From contig CAKPSW010000020.1 in NCBI GenBank assembly GCA_934183705.1, positions 1-14,017 on the forward strand: a DNA stretch of 14,017 nt, in the 5' to 3' direction. Made by a program: the position numbers and the translations under genes. Shown here one piece after another: positions 1 through 7,661 of this stretch. The stretch's first letter is position 1. The number at the start of each line of letters is the position of its first letter. A model generated the notes under the pieces. That model searched no databases, was not told where the DNA came from, and saw only the letters and a program-made list of their open reading frames with translations. The DNA is from an uncultured Bacilli bacterium (GTDB lineage Bacteria > Bacillota_I > Bacilli_A > RF39 > UBA660).

Positions 1-2
1 CT

Positions 3-86
3 ACTATTTTAGATACAAATGGTAATGATGTAACGGATAATTATGATATTACATATAAGGGAGCTACTTTAACTATTGTTGCTTAG
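3..86 (+). CDS. C-terminal end of a surface protein (partial)
   Basis: This is the last 27 codons of a gene entering from the left edge, ending in TAG at 84-86. The residues read TILDTNGNDVTDNYDITYKG and then ATLTIVA. The pattern of DVT, NYDITY and a final TLTI resembles the closing strand of small Ig-like or MBG-type repeats found in Bacillota surface adhesins. This family match is from memory of the pattern and rests on one partial repeat, so the domain type is tentative. There is no LPXTG motif or C-terminal membrane segment in the visible part, so any anchoring would have to be elsewhere. A terminator follows at 151-180. Confidence 0.55.
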   Translation, partial: TILDTNGNDVTDNYDITYKGATLTIVA

Positions 87-150
87 ATATAGTTATTCCT
101 TTGACAGTTAGAAACACAAAAAGTATAGAGATATGTTTTAGTGGTGGGGA

Positions 151-180
151 AAACATCAAATTTTTTGGTGTTTTTTTCTT
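151..180 (+). terminator. Rho-independent terminator after the partial gene
   Basis: The arms 151-160 and 164-173 (AAACATCAAA and TTTGGTGTTT) pair with one G-U and a three-base loop, and run directly into a T-run. It separates the upstream surface gene from the rpsB promoter. Confidence 0.7.
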
Positions 181-197
181 AAAGAGTAATTATTTTG

Positions 198-226
198 TTT
201 ACTTATTTCATAATATATGTTAATAT
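198..226 (+). promoter_or_regulatory. Promoter for rpsB-tsf
   Basis: The -35 box TTTACT (198-203) is followed by a 17-base spacer and the -10 box TAATAT (221-226), which has an extended TG at 218-219. Transcription would begin near 233 and leave a leader of about 107 bases before the rpsB start. Ribosomal protein S2 genes are often autoregulated through their leader, but I could not fold a convincing S2-binding structure here by eye. Confidence 0.55.
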
Positions 227-339
227 ATATATGGCTTTTCAAAAAATATACACAAATATTGATTTAATTATTCTAGTGCCTTATGGTGAATATTAAAGAT
301 GAGATATTTGGAAGCAAAACGAAAGGAGAAATGATAATT

Positions 340-1275
340 ATGACAGTAGTATCTATGAGCTATTTGTTAGAAGCTGGAGTTCACTTTGGTCATCAGACTA
401 AAAGATGGAATCCTAAAATGAAAGAGTATATTTATAACTCTAGAGATGATATTTATATCATTGATTTACAAAAGACTGTTACTAAATTAGAGGAGGCTTA
501 TGAAGCACTTAATAAGATTGCTTCAGATGGTGGAAAAGTTCTTTATGTAGGAACTAAGAAACAAGCACAAGAAGTGTGTAAGGAAGAGGCTGAAAGAAGT
601 AATATGTACTATATGACTGAAAGATGGTTAGGTGGTACTTTGACTAATTTCAAAACTATTAGAAGAAGAGTAAATCGTCTTGAAGAAATTGAAAAGATGG
701 AAAAAGATGGTACTTTTGATAGATTACCTAAAAAAGAAGTTGTGGGACTTAAGAAGGAATATGAAAAGTTAAATAAGAATTTATGTGGTATTAGAGAGAT
801 GACTAAGTTACCAGAGGCTATTATTATTGTTGATTCTACTAAAGAATATAATGCAATACATGAAGCTAGAAAACTTGGTATACCTGTATTTGGTCTTATT
901 GATACTAATTGTGATCCTGATGATGTTGATTATGTTCTTCCTGCTAATGATGATGCTGTAAGAAGTATTAAAGTTGTACTTGGTGCTTTGACTAATGCTA
1001 TTATTGAAGCTAATGGTGGTACAATTGTTGATTATGTTGGAGAAGAAGATAAGAAGTCTTCTAAAGAAAAGTCTTTTGCTAAGAAAGAAAAAAAAGAAGT
1101 TAAAGAAACTAAGGAAGTTAAAGAAGTTAAAGAAGAAGCAACTGTAGAACCTGAAAAGCCTGAATTAGATTTAAATATTCTAACTGTTGCTGAACTTAGA
1201 GACCTTGCTAAAAAAAGAGAAGTTAAGGGTTACTCTAAGATGAAAAAAGAAGAATTAATTGAAAATTTAAAATAA
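340..1275 (+). CDS. rpsB: 30S ribosomal protein S2 with C-terminal SAP/Rho-N-like extension
   Basis: The product is S2 of the small ribosomal subunit, needed for late 30S assembly and S1 or mRNA docking. The start at 340 follows AGGAG (324-328) and gives [20 protein letters not shown], matching the S2 N-terminus; in-frame ATGs at 283 and 331 are poorly placed relative to this site. Core signatures are [15 protein letters not shown] (13-27), IYIIDLQKT (38-46), the [11 protein letters not shown] segment (96-106) and the [14 protein letters not shown] segment (181-194). The core ends near residue 234. A Lys/Glu linker (about 235-276) with KEVKE-type repeats follows, then a compact helical module (278-311) with [20 protein letters not shown], which looks like a SAP or Rho N-terminal domain. 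The usual Bacillus S2 lacks this tail. tsf follows 11 bases later. Confidence 0.97.
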   Translation: MTVVSMSYLLEAGVHFGHQTKRWNPKMKEYIYNSRDDIYIIDLQKTVTKLEEAYEALNKIASDGGKVLYVGTKKQAQEVCKEEAERSNMYYMTERWLGGTLTNFKTIRRRVNRLEEIEKMEKDGTFDRLPKKEVVGLKKEYEKLNKNLCGIREMTKLPEAIIIVDSTKEYNAIHEARKLGIPVFGLIDTNCDPDDVDYVLPANDDAVRSIKVVLGALTNAIIEANGGTIVDYVGEEDKKSSKEKSFAKKEKKEVKETKEVKEVKEEATVEPEKPELDLNILTVAELRDLAKKREVKGYSKMKKEELIENLK

Positions 1276-1286
1276 GGAGGAATACT

Positions 1287-2159
1287 ATGATTACTGCAAA
1301 TATGGTTAAAGAGCTTAGAGAACAAACTGGTGCTGGTATGCTTGATTGTAAAAAGGCTCTTACTGAAACTAATGGTAATATGGAAGAGGCTATTACTTGG
1401 CTTAGAGAAAAGGGAATTAGTAAAGCTGCTAAAAAGCAAACTAGAATTGCTGCTGAAGGTCTTGCAAGTGCTAAGATAAGTGGCAATAACGCTGTTTTGG
1501 TAGAAGTTAATTCTGAAACTGATTTTGTTGCTAAAAATCCTGAATTTATCTCTTTAGTAGATGGTATTGCAAGTGTTATATTAGATAAGAAGCCTGCTAA
1601 TATGGAAGAGGCTATGAAATTAGATATGAATGGTACTTCTATAGAAGAAGTTATTGTTAATAAAACTGCTACTATTGGTGAAAAGTTATCTTTTAGAAGA
1701 TTTGAATTAGTGGAAAAAACTGATAATCAAGTATTTGGTACTTATTCACATATGGGAGGTAAGATTGTTACTTTAGCTCTTCTTGAAGGAGAAGATGGTG
1801 AAGTTGCAAAAGATATTGCAATGCAAATTGCCGCTATGAGACCTTTATATTTAGATAGAGAGTCAGTTTCGGAAGAGAGAATTCAAAAAGAAAGAGAAAT
1901 TCTTACTGAACAAGCTGAAAATGAGGGACTTGATGCTAATAAATTACCTATGATTGTCAATGGTAGACTTAATAAATTCTTTGAAGAGGTTTGCTTAGTA
2001 GATCAGGGCTTTGTTAAGGAAAATAAGATGAAAGTTTCTAAGTATGTTGAAAGTAAAAATATGAAGATATTATCTTTTGTTAGATATGAAGTTGGTGAAG
2101 GGATGGAGAAGAAAGAAGAGAACTTTGCTGACGAAGTTGCTAAACAAATTAATGGATAA
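1287..2159 (+). CDS. tsf: Elongation factor Ts
   Basis: EF-Ts is the guanine nucleotide exchange factor that regenerates EF-Tu-GTP in the cytoplasm. The 290-residue length is normal. The N-terminal UBA-like domain carries the segment around EQTGAGMLDCKKAL (12-25), and the EF-Tu contact motif TDFVAKNPEF lies at 78-87. Two dimerisation-type subdomains fill the rest, without gaps. The start ATG follows AAGGAGG (1274-1280) by six bases; this site overlaps the rpsB stop codon, so the pair is likely co-transcribed and translationally coupled, the conserved rpsB-tsf arrangement. A terminator lies directly downstream, so frr and pyrH are not part of this operon. Confidence 0.98.
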   Translation: MITANMVKELREQTGAGMLDCKKALTETNGNMEEAITWLREKGISKAAKKQTRIAAEGLASAKISGNNAVLVEVNSETDFVAKNPEFISLVDGIASVILDKKPANMEEAMKLDMNGTSIEEVIVNKTATIGEKLSFRRFELVEKTDNQVFGTYSHMGGKIVTLALLEGEDGEVAKDIAMQIAAMRPLYLDRESVSEERIQKEREILTEQAENEGLDANKLPMIVNGRLNKFFEEVCLVDQGFVKENKMKVSKYVESKNMKILSFVRYEVGEGMEKKEENFADEVAKQING

Positions 2160-2165
2160 TTTTTA

Positions 2166-2193
2166 TGGGAAGATTTTTATTCTTCCTTTTTTT
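2166..2193 (+). terminator. Rho-independent terminator after tsf
   Basis: GGGAAGA (2167-2173) pairs with TCTTCCT (2181-2187) around a seven-base T-rich loop and is followed by a T-run. It lies eight bases after the tsf stop codon and closes the rpsB-tsf operon. Confidence 0.8.
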
Positions 2194-2469
2194 ATGTAAT
2201 ATTATTTGTTTATAATAGGAAGATTTTTGGAAATTAGTAGAGGAATGTGGTGGTGATAAATAACTATATTACTTATTTTTATTGTTTTTTATAACTAAAT
2301 TGTGCTATACGTGATTTGTTTAGAATGAATTAAATCTTTTTATGTATTTTTTCTTTTTTGCTTTATAGACAATTATGGCGTTTTGTGTTATTATTATTTA
2401 TGTATAGTAGAAATGTAAATTATTTATATCATTGCCTAATTGTTGGTATAAAAGGAGGTAAATAAAAAA
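2194..2469 (+). other. Intergenic region before the paralogous surface pair
   Basis: No convincing gene is seen here. A perfect TATAAT at 2211-2216 has only a T-run as -35, so it is a weak candidate promoter; TATAGT at 2403-2408 is another weak one. At about 2239-2252 a ribosome-site-like AGAGGA precedes GTG codons that open only a 15-codon frame (MVVINNYITYFYCFL), probably not a gene. The sequence around it resembles the start region of the gene at 3886. The strong AAGGAGGT at 2452-2459 serves the next gene. Confidence 0.4.
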
Positions 2470-3075
2470 GTGAACTTTCGAGATAAAAAAATTAAAATTA
2501 GTCCATATTTAATTATTGCTATTTTATCTTTAGCTTTTTCTGTTTGTGGTATTAGCACTGCTTATGTAGCTGTTACTAATATTTCTGCTGGTGATTTTTT
2601 GATGAAGGCAAGTAAATGGGATGTACACTTTGAGAATTTATCTAATGTCTATATAGATGGTGATGTCAAAGAAATTAATAGACCTATTATTAATAATAAT
2701 TCAACAAATATTAATTCATTTCGTGTTGATTTTTATGGTAATGGTAGTGCTACTTATTTATTTGATGTCGTTAATGATGGTACTTTTGATGCTTTCATTT
2801 CTTCTATTACAATATTTAAACCTATGTGCATAAGTGGTTCTTATGAGTATGACGAGAATTCTTTAATGGTATGTAAGGGATTTAGTTACAAACTTACTTA
2901 TTTAGATGACACAGATGTTATGGTTTCGGATTTGTTACCAAAGAATAGTAAGAAGACACTAAAACTTATAATGCAATATGATAGTATGTATGTTCCTAGT
3001 AATGTTGTTAGAATATCGGATATTTCTGCATCTGTAATTTATTCGGAAAAAAATTTTAAAGAGGGAGAAAATTAA
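2470..3075 (+). CDS. N-terminally anchored extracytoplasmic protein, paralogue A
   Basis: The function is not known. The 201-residue product starts at GTG, ten bases after AAGGAGGT (2452-2459). A short positive N-terminus (KKIKISP) is followed by one hydrophobic segment (about 12-36), so it is probably a signal anchor or signal peptide with the rest outside the cell. The remainder is rich in Ser, Thr, Asn, Asp and beta-type residues. The central segment TYLFDVVNDGTFDAFISSIT (95-114) resembles an Ig-like or TasA-type beta sandwich, but no named family can be assigned. Cys120 and Cys135 match cysteines in the next gene, and could form a disulfide. The two proteins align over their full length (KWDVHF and NWKVKF; PIINNNSTNINS and PSINTNDTTIST; final VIYSEKN and LIYSQKQ). 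There is no LPXTG and no C-terminal membrane segment. The next gene begins one base after the stop codon. Confidence 0.85.
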   Translation: MNFRDKKIKISPYLIIAILSLAFSVCGISTAYVAVTNISAGDFLMKASKWDVHFENLSNVYIDGDVKEINRPIINNNSTNINSFRVDFYGNGSATYLFDVVNDGTFDAFISSITIFKPMCISGSYEYDENSLMVCKGFSYKLTYLDDTDVMVSDLLPKNSKKTLKLIMQYDSMYVPSNVVRISDISASVIYSEKNFKEGEN

Positions 3076-3076
3076 A

Positions 3077-3685
3077 ATGAATGGTAAAGATAAAAGCTTT
3101 AAAGTTGCGGTTATTATAATTGTAGTAGTTCTTTCAATTATTGCTATTGGCATTGGGGGTGCAACTTTTACAAAAATTTTGACTATTACTGATATTACTA
3201 CTAAAAAAATATCCAATTGGAAAGTTAAATTTACTGATTTAAGCAATCCTACACTTGTTGGAAGTGCTACTGTTATTACGACTCCTAGTATTAATACCAA
3301 TGATACAACTATTAGTACTTATAACGTTAAGTTTACTAATCCAGGTGATTCAGTAACTTATACATTTAATGTTGTTAATACTGGTACGTATGATGCTGAA
3401 TTAACTAGTGTTACTATTCCTGATAAACCTACTTGTATTGGTACTTCAGATACAGATGCTGTTGCTAAAGCTTGCAAGCATGTAACTTATATATTAGAAT
3501 ATGCTAATGCAAAAGATGATGGTTCTAAAGCTTTGATTAATGGTGATATATTAAAAGCTGGTGAATCTGTTTCAATGATTTTAAAATTATCTTATGAAGT
3601 TTATAATGCTGTAGAAAATTTACCTAGTTGTGATATTACACTTTCTGATTTGGGAATTTCACTTATTTATTCTCAAAAACAATAA
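3077..3685 (+). CDS. N-terminally anchored extracytoplasmic protein, paralogue B
   Basis: This is a tandem paralogue of the preceding gene, with 202 residues. The start follows AGGGAG (3062-3067) by nine bases, and the genes are one base apart, so they are co-transcribed. Lys-rich residues 3-9 precede a hydrophobic segment (about 10-30), then a Thr/Asn/Ser-rich beta domain containing YTFNVVNTGTYDAELTSVTI (95-114). Cys120 and Cys133 match the pair in paralogue A, and a third cysteine (185) is unique to this copy. No catalytic motif is visible. A structural or cell-surface role, possibly as hetero-partner of paralogue A, is inference from tandem arrangement and shared topology. A distant relation to SipW-dependent TasA/camelysin-like proteins is possible but not shown. 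Confidence 0.85.
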   Translation: MNGKDKSFKVAVIIIVVVLSIIAIGIGGATFTKILTITDITTKKISNWKVKFTDLSNPTLVGSATVITTPSINTNDTTISTYNVKFTNPGDSVTYTFNVVNTGTYDAELTSVTIPDKPTCIGTSDTDAVAKACKHVTYILEYANAKDDGSKALINGDILKAGESVSMILKLSYEVYNAVENLPSCDITLSDLGISLIYSQKQ

Positions 3686-3691
3686 CTATTA

Positions 3692-3742
3692 TTTCTTATG
3701 AAATTGAATTTGTAGGGCTGTATTTTTTACTTTCATAAGAAA
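3692..3742. repeat. 12-bp perfect inverted repeat downstream of the paralogue pair
   Basis: TTTCTTATGAAA (3692-3703) and TTTCATAAGAAA (3731-3742) are exact reverse complements separated by 27 bases. No T-run follows on either strand, so it is not a typical terminator. It could be an mRNA-stabilising hairpin or a protein-binding site. Confidence 0.6.
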
Positions 3743-3885
3743 AAAGTTTATGTTAAGAGTATTATAAAAAAATATGATAGGATAAGTAATATTTTGAATA
3801 TATTTTAAAATGAAAATAAAAACATATGTTAATTTATAATTATTTGACTTTATTTTATATAAATTTAATAGAGGAGTGTGGAAGA

Positions 3886-4647
3886 ATGAATGATATTATG
3901 AATATTATGAATAGTGTTTCTGTGGTAATGTCTGTGGCATTTTTAGTAATTATTGTGATTATGATTATTAGCAGTTATAAAATATTTAAGAAGGCTGGAA
4001 AAAAGGGATGGGCTTCTTTGATTCCTATTTATAATTTGATTGTTTCAATTGAAATAGCAGAATTGCCTATTTGGTATTTTATTTTGTGTTTTATACCGAT
4101 TTTAAATATTTATGTTTTGTTTAAAGTTAATATTGAGACAGCACATAAATTTGGTAAATCTACTGGATTTGGTGTTCTTATGATTTTTCTAGGTTTTATT
4201 TGTTATCCTATATTAGCTTTTGGTAAATCACAATATAAAGGAGATAGTAATAATGCTATTGTTAATGAAACTGATGATGGTAATAATATTAATTTAAATG
4301 CTATTAATAGTGGAGTATTAAATTTTAATGATCCTAGTCAGTTTAATAATGGTAATTTTAAGCCTGCTCAGAATTTTAATAATGATATGAATAGTGGATC
4401 AATATTGAATGTGAGTCCTGTTGGAAGTGGAGTTATTAATAATATTAATGATGTTAGTACTGTTGTTAATAGTAATAGTAATGTTATTAATGATGTTTTA
4501 CCTAGTGTTGCTCCAGTTGTACCTGATGATGTTAATAATATTAATTTAGTTAATACTAGTGTTAATAGTGGTAATAGTAATGTTATTAATGATGTTTTAC
4601 CTAGTGTTGCTCCAGTTAGTAATAATGGTACTAATAATATTTCTTAG
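3886..4647 (+). CDS. DUF5684-like membrane protein with Asn-rich repeat tail
   Basis: The role is unknown. The start at 3886 is chosen because GAGGAG (3871-3876) lies nine bases upstream; an in-frame ATG at 3826 has no such site. Of the 253 residues, the first 115 form a small membrane domain with segments near 12-30, 61-83 and 94-113. It carries YKIFKKAGKKGWASLIPIYN (31-50), followed by AELPIWYF, IPILN, HKFGKSTGFG and YPILAFGKSQY, the pattern I associate with DUF5684 (small integral membrane proteins sometimes seen near signal peptidase genes). Residues about 120-253 are Asn/Ser/Val-rich and probably disordered. They contain two copies of SNVINDVLPSVAPV (198-211 and 231-244), exact at the DNA level. 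A weak TATAAT lies at 3835-3840. A terminator follows the gene. Confidence 0.85.
   Translation: MNDIMNIMNSVSVVMSVAFLVIIVIMIISSYKIFKKAGKKGWASLIPIYNLIVSIEIAELPIWYFILCFIPILNIYVLFKVNIETAHKFGKSTGFGVLMIFLGFICYPILAFGKSQYKGDSNNAIVNETDDGNNINLNAINSGVLNFNDPSQFNNGNFKPAQNFNNDMNSGSILNVSPVGSGVINNINDVSTVVNSNSNVINDVLPSVAPVVPDDVNNINLVNTSVNSGNSNVINDVLPSVAPVSNNGTNNIS
4472..4617 (+). repeat. 47-bp direct repeat inside the Asn-rich tail
   Basis: Positions 4472-4518 and 4571-4617 are identical over 47 bases, with a 99-base period (33 codons). Both encode the SNVINDVLPSVAPV unit in the same frame. Identity at silent positions suggests recent duplication or recombination. Confidence 0.85.
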
Positions 4648-4700
4648 ATTAAGTATGATAATATTTTGACTTGTATTTATTAATGGTTGTAATAATATAA

Positions 4701-4733
4701 AATGGAAGAATTATGTTCTTCTGTTTTTTTTTT
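4701..4733 (+). terminator. Rho-independent terminator after the DUF5684-like gene
   Basis: GAAGAA (4705-4710) pairs with TTCTTC (4716-4721) around a five-base loop; G-U and A-T pairs extend the stem, and a run of about ten T follows. It is 54 bases after the stop and 75 bases before the next gene. Confidence 0.75.
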
Positions 4734-4807
4734 ATTAAAATGATTGCCTTATATTTATTGTAATTTATTAGTTTTTCTTGGAATAATCTATATTGGGGTG
4801 ATACTCT

Positions 4808-6715
4808 TTGTTTAATAAAGGAATTCATAGGCGTATTAAAATTGTTTTACTTATTGTTGTATTGATTTTTATTGTAATAATAGGTAAAGTATTTTATATA
4901 GAGGTTATTGATTATAAAAAACTTAATGGTTTAGCTAGTGGGCTTTGGAGTAGAAATTTACCAATTGAAGCTGATAGAGGAAATATTTATACTGTTGATG
5001 GAGAAGCTATAGCTAGTAATCTTACTACTACTTCTTTAGTTTTTATTCCTAATCAAATTAAGAATAAGGATTTGGTTGCTGAAAAAATCAGTGAAATTCT
5101 TGATGTTCCTAAGAGTAAGATTGAAGAACATTTATATAAAAAGTCTATGATGGAAAGAGTTCATCCTGAAGGTAGAAGATTATCTTATGAAATAGCTGAC
5201 AAAATAGAAAATTTACATTTTGATGGTGTTTATTTGCTTAAGGAATCTAAAAGATATTATCCGCATAATGAGATGTTGTCACATGTTTTGGGTTATGTTG
5301 GTATTGATAATCAGGGTCTTAGTGGATTAGAACTTGAGTATGATGATATTTTGACTGGTGAATATGGTTCTATTCAGTATTTTTCTGATGCTAAGGGTAA
5401 TAATTTGGAAAGAAATTCGGTTTATGTTGAACCTGAGGATGGTCTTGATATTTATCTTACTATTGATTATGGTATTCAATCTTCTATTGAGAGAGAACTT
5501 GATAATGTTGTTTTGAAATATAATCCAGATGGTGCTTGGGCTATTGCTATGGACCCTAATACTGGAGAGATTTTAGGTATGAGTTCTAGACCTAATTTTA
5601 ATCCTAATAGTTATAAAAATTATAATACTGAGACTATTAATAGAAATATGGCTATATGGGCTAGTTATGAGCCTGGTAGTACTTTTAAAATTCTTACTTT
5701 GAGTGCTGCAGTTAACGAAGGGAAAGTTGATTTGATTAAGGATACTTTTTATGATGGTGGTAGTGTAAATGTTGGTGGTGCTAGAATTAAGTGTTGGAAG
5801 CATGGTGGTCATGGTAGTCAAACTTTTCTTGAAGTTGTACAGAATTCTTGTAATCCGGGATTTGTTGAGCTTGGTAATAGGCTTGGTAAAGAAACTTTAT
5901 TTGATTATATTAATAAGTTTGGTTATGGTAAGAAGACTGGTATTGATTTGAATGGTGAAGCCACTGGTATTTTGTTTTCTTTAGATAAAGTTGGACCTGT
6001 TGAACTTGCTACAACTGCTTTTGGACAGGGAGTTAGTGTTACTGCTTTACAGCAAGTAGTAGCGGTTTCCGCAGCAATTAATGGTGGAACTTTATATAAG
6101 CCATATATTGTTAAAAGAGTGGCTTATCATGAGAATGGTCAAATTATTAAAGAGGTTAAACCTACTGTTGTTAGAGATAATATTGTTACTAAAGATACTA
6201 GTGAAAAGGTTAGAATGACTTTAGAATCAGTTGTTTCTCTTGGAACTGGGCGTAATGCTTATATTGATGGTTATAGAGTTGGTGGTAAAACAGGTACTGC
6301 TCAAAAGGTTAATAATGGTATTTATATGCAAGGTAATTATATAGTATCTTTTATTGGTTTTTTACCTGCGAATGATCCTAGAGTTATTATATATTTGGCA
6401 ATTGATAATCCTAAGGGTGTTACGCAATATGGTGGTACTGTTAGTGCTCCTATTGTTAAAAATATTATGGAAGATGCTATTACAAGTCTTAATATTGAAA
6501 AACAGGATGGTGGTACAGAAAAGAAATATCAATGGTACGATAAAAAGTATTATACTGTTCCAAATGTTGTTGGTAAAAGTAAAAAAGAGGCCACATCGAT
6601 GCTTAAAAATTTTTCTGTTGAATATAGTGGTAGTGGGGATGTTGTTATTAATCAATCTCCTGATAGTAATAGTAGAATTGCTGAAGGAGAGAAGGTTAGG
6701 TTATATTTAGGCTAG
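4808..6715 (+). CDS. spoVD: Class B penicillin-binding protein, SpoVD/FtsI type, with one PASTA domain
   Basis: This DD-transpeptidase cross-links peptidoglycan peptides outside the membrane, normally with a SEDS glycosyltransferase such as FtsW. It starts at TTG, about seven bases after GGGGTG (4795-4800). A short cytoplasmic end and one membrane segment (about 11-30) precede the pedestal domain, which includes EADRGNIYTVDG (54-65). The transpeptidase has all three motifs: SxxK at S291-K294 in the EPGSTFK segment, SxN at 347-349 (SCN), and KTG at 494-496. One PASTA domain ends the protein (about 582-635). The 635-residue length and single PASTA match Bacillus SpoVD better than PBP2B, which has two. 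In an organism with few such enzymes it may be the division PBP, so ftsI is an equally valid name. It is followed five bases later by the -35 box of the next gene. Confidence 0.93.
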   Translation: MFNKGIHRRIKIVLLIVVLIFIVIIGKVFYIEVIDYKKLNGLASGLWSRNLPIEADRGNIYTVDGEAIASNLTTTSLVFIPNQIKNKDLVAEKISEILDVPKSKIEEHLYKKSMMERVHPEGRRLSYEIADKIENLHFDGVYLLKESKRYYPHNEMLSHVLGYVGIDNQGLSGLELEYDDILTGEYGSIQYFSDAKGNNLERNSVYVEPEDGLDIYLTIDYGIQSSIERELDNVVLKYNPDGAWAIAMDPNTGEILGMSSRPNFNPNSYKNYNTETINRNMAIWASYEPGSTFKILTLSAAVNEGKVDLIKDTFYDGGSVNVGGARIKCWKHGGHGSQTFLEVVQNSCNPGFVELGNRLGKETLFDYINKFGYGKKTGIDLNGEATGILFSLDKVGPVELATTAFGQGVSVTALQQVVAVSAAINGGTLYKPYIVKRVAYHENGQIIKEVKPTVVRDNIVTKDTSEKVRMTLESVVSLGTGRNAYIDGYRVGGKTGTAQKVNNGIYMQGNYIVSFIGFLPANDPRVIIYLAIDNPKGVTQYGGTVSAPIVKNIMEDAITSLNIEKQDGGTEKKYQWYDKKYYTVPNVVGKSKKEATSMLKNFSVEYSGSGDVVINQSPDSNSRIAEGEKVRLYLG

Positions 6716-6719
6716 TAAT

Positions 6720-6748
6720 TTGAACTTTTGTTGCTTATATGTTATAAT
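6720..6748 (+). promoter_or_regulatory. Strong promoter for the kinase-like gene
   Basis: TTGAAC (6720-6725), a 17-base spacer and a perfect TATAAT (6743-6748) with extended TG at 6740-6741. Expected transcription start is near 6755, about 15 bases before the start codon at 6770. It begins only five bases after the PBP stop codon and is one of the best promoters in the window. Confidence 0.8.
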
Positions 6749-6769
6749 ATAGGACGTTTTGGAGGAAAT

Positions 6770-7624
6770 ATGGATATTATTAATATGTCGAGTAAACAAA
6801 TTGTTGGTAATATAGTATTAGATGAATATAATAGGTCTGGAAGTATAAAAATAGTTAATTATTTTAATAAAAAGATGGTTCTTAAAAGAATTGATTCTGA
6901 TATGCATGATGTTGTTATTAAGAAAATTGAGTTTTTAAATTGTTATAAATATTTATTTCCTAGTAATTTTGTTATTCCAATATTTTTGGTATTACTTGAT
7001 AATAAGGATTTATATATGGCTATGGATTATGTAAATGGTAATAATCTTGGTGATGTATTAAAAGATAAAAGTATTAATATTTGTGATAAAAAGAAGTATT
7101 TATCTTACATAGGTAATGTATTAGAAGAAATGAAATGTATAAGAAAGAATTATTTATTAAATGATTTTTACTTAGGTGATATACATGAAGATAATTTTAT
7201 TGTTTCTAATGATAAGTTATATACTATTGATTTAGATGATATTAAAATTGATTCTATTAGTCCGATAGCTAGTTATTTACAAGTTGGATCTTTATTTAGT
7301 TATTTTCATACAGATAAATATATTATTGAAGATTATAATCCTTATTTTGTTAAATATAAAGTTGACTATAATACTGATATGTATTGTTATATTATGGTTA
7401 TTTTGAATTTTTTATATGGTGATAATGTTAATAATATGAATATTAAGGAGTTTTATTGTTATCTTGATTATTTAGATAGATTAGGAATTAATGGTTCTTT
7501 ACTTGAATGTTTTAATAGTATTTCTTCTTCTGATGATAATATTAATCCCATGAATTATATTGATAGTTTGACTTCTAATCAAATTTATAGAGCTAGAAAG
7601 ATTGTTTATAAATATAATAAGTAA
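6770..7624 (+). CDS. Soluble protein-kinase-like (PKL fold) protein
   Basis: This is a 284-residue cytoplasmic protein with the ordered hallmarks of a protein-kinase-like fold. A candidate ATP-binding Lys39 (MVLKRI) and helix-C Glu54 are followed by a hinge-like YMAMDYVNGNNL (82-93), then a catalytic loop LGDIHEDN with Asp137 and Asn142, and a metal-binding IDLDD with Asp154 (the DFG position). The glycine loop is poorly conserved. There is no membrane segment or PASTA domain, unlike PrkC/Stk1. The order fits either a Ser/Thr kinase or a small-molecule kinase such as the aminoglycoside or choline type; the substrate cannot be told. The start at 6770 follows GGAGG (6761-6765); an in-frame ATG at 6728 lies between the -35 and -10 boxes and cannot be used from this promoter. 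It lies between the PBP gene and mraY. Confidence 0.8.
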   Translation: MDIINMSSKQIVGNIVLDEYNRSGSIKIVNYFNKKMVLKRIDSDMHDVVIKKIEFLNCYKYLFPSNFVIPIFLVLLDNKDLYMAMDYVNGNNLGDVLKDKSINICDKKKYLSYIGNVLEEMKCIRKNYLLNDFYLGDIHEDNFIVSNDKLYTIDLDDIKIDSISPIASYLQVGSLFSYFHTDKYIIEDYNPYFVKYKVDYNTDMYCYIMVILNFLYGDNVNNMNIKEFYCYLDYLDRLGINGSLLECFNSISSSDDNINPMNYIDSLTSNQIYRARKIVYKYNK

Positions 7625-7661
7625 TTGTTTACATTGTATTGTAAAAAAATAAAAAAGATAC

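Noticed and set aside
283..339. Longer rpsB start at ATG 283
   Set aside because: No ribosome binding site precedes it and S2 homologues begin at the MTVVSM position; AGGAG at 324-328 serves the start at 340.
233..339. S2-binding autoregulatory leader before rpsB
   Set aside because: Only scattered short AT-rich pairings were found, with no stable structure by eye; a covariance search would be needed.
4666..4696. Promoter for the PBP gene (TTGACT with AATAAT)
   Set aside because: The spacer is 19 bases, and a strong terminator at 4701-4733 lies right after it, so it would not serve the PBP unless attenuated.
5573..5821. Minus-strand reading frame inside the PBP gene, and similar frames opposite other genes
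   Set aside because: These are low-complexity Thr/Ile/Asn frames antisense to conserved proteins, with no ribosome binding sites or recognisable domains.
6728..6769. Longer start for the kinase-like gene
   Set aside because: The ATG at 6728 lies between the -35 and -10 boxes of the gene's own promoter; GGAGG and the leader fit 6770.
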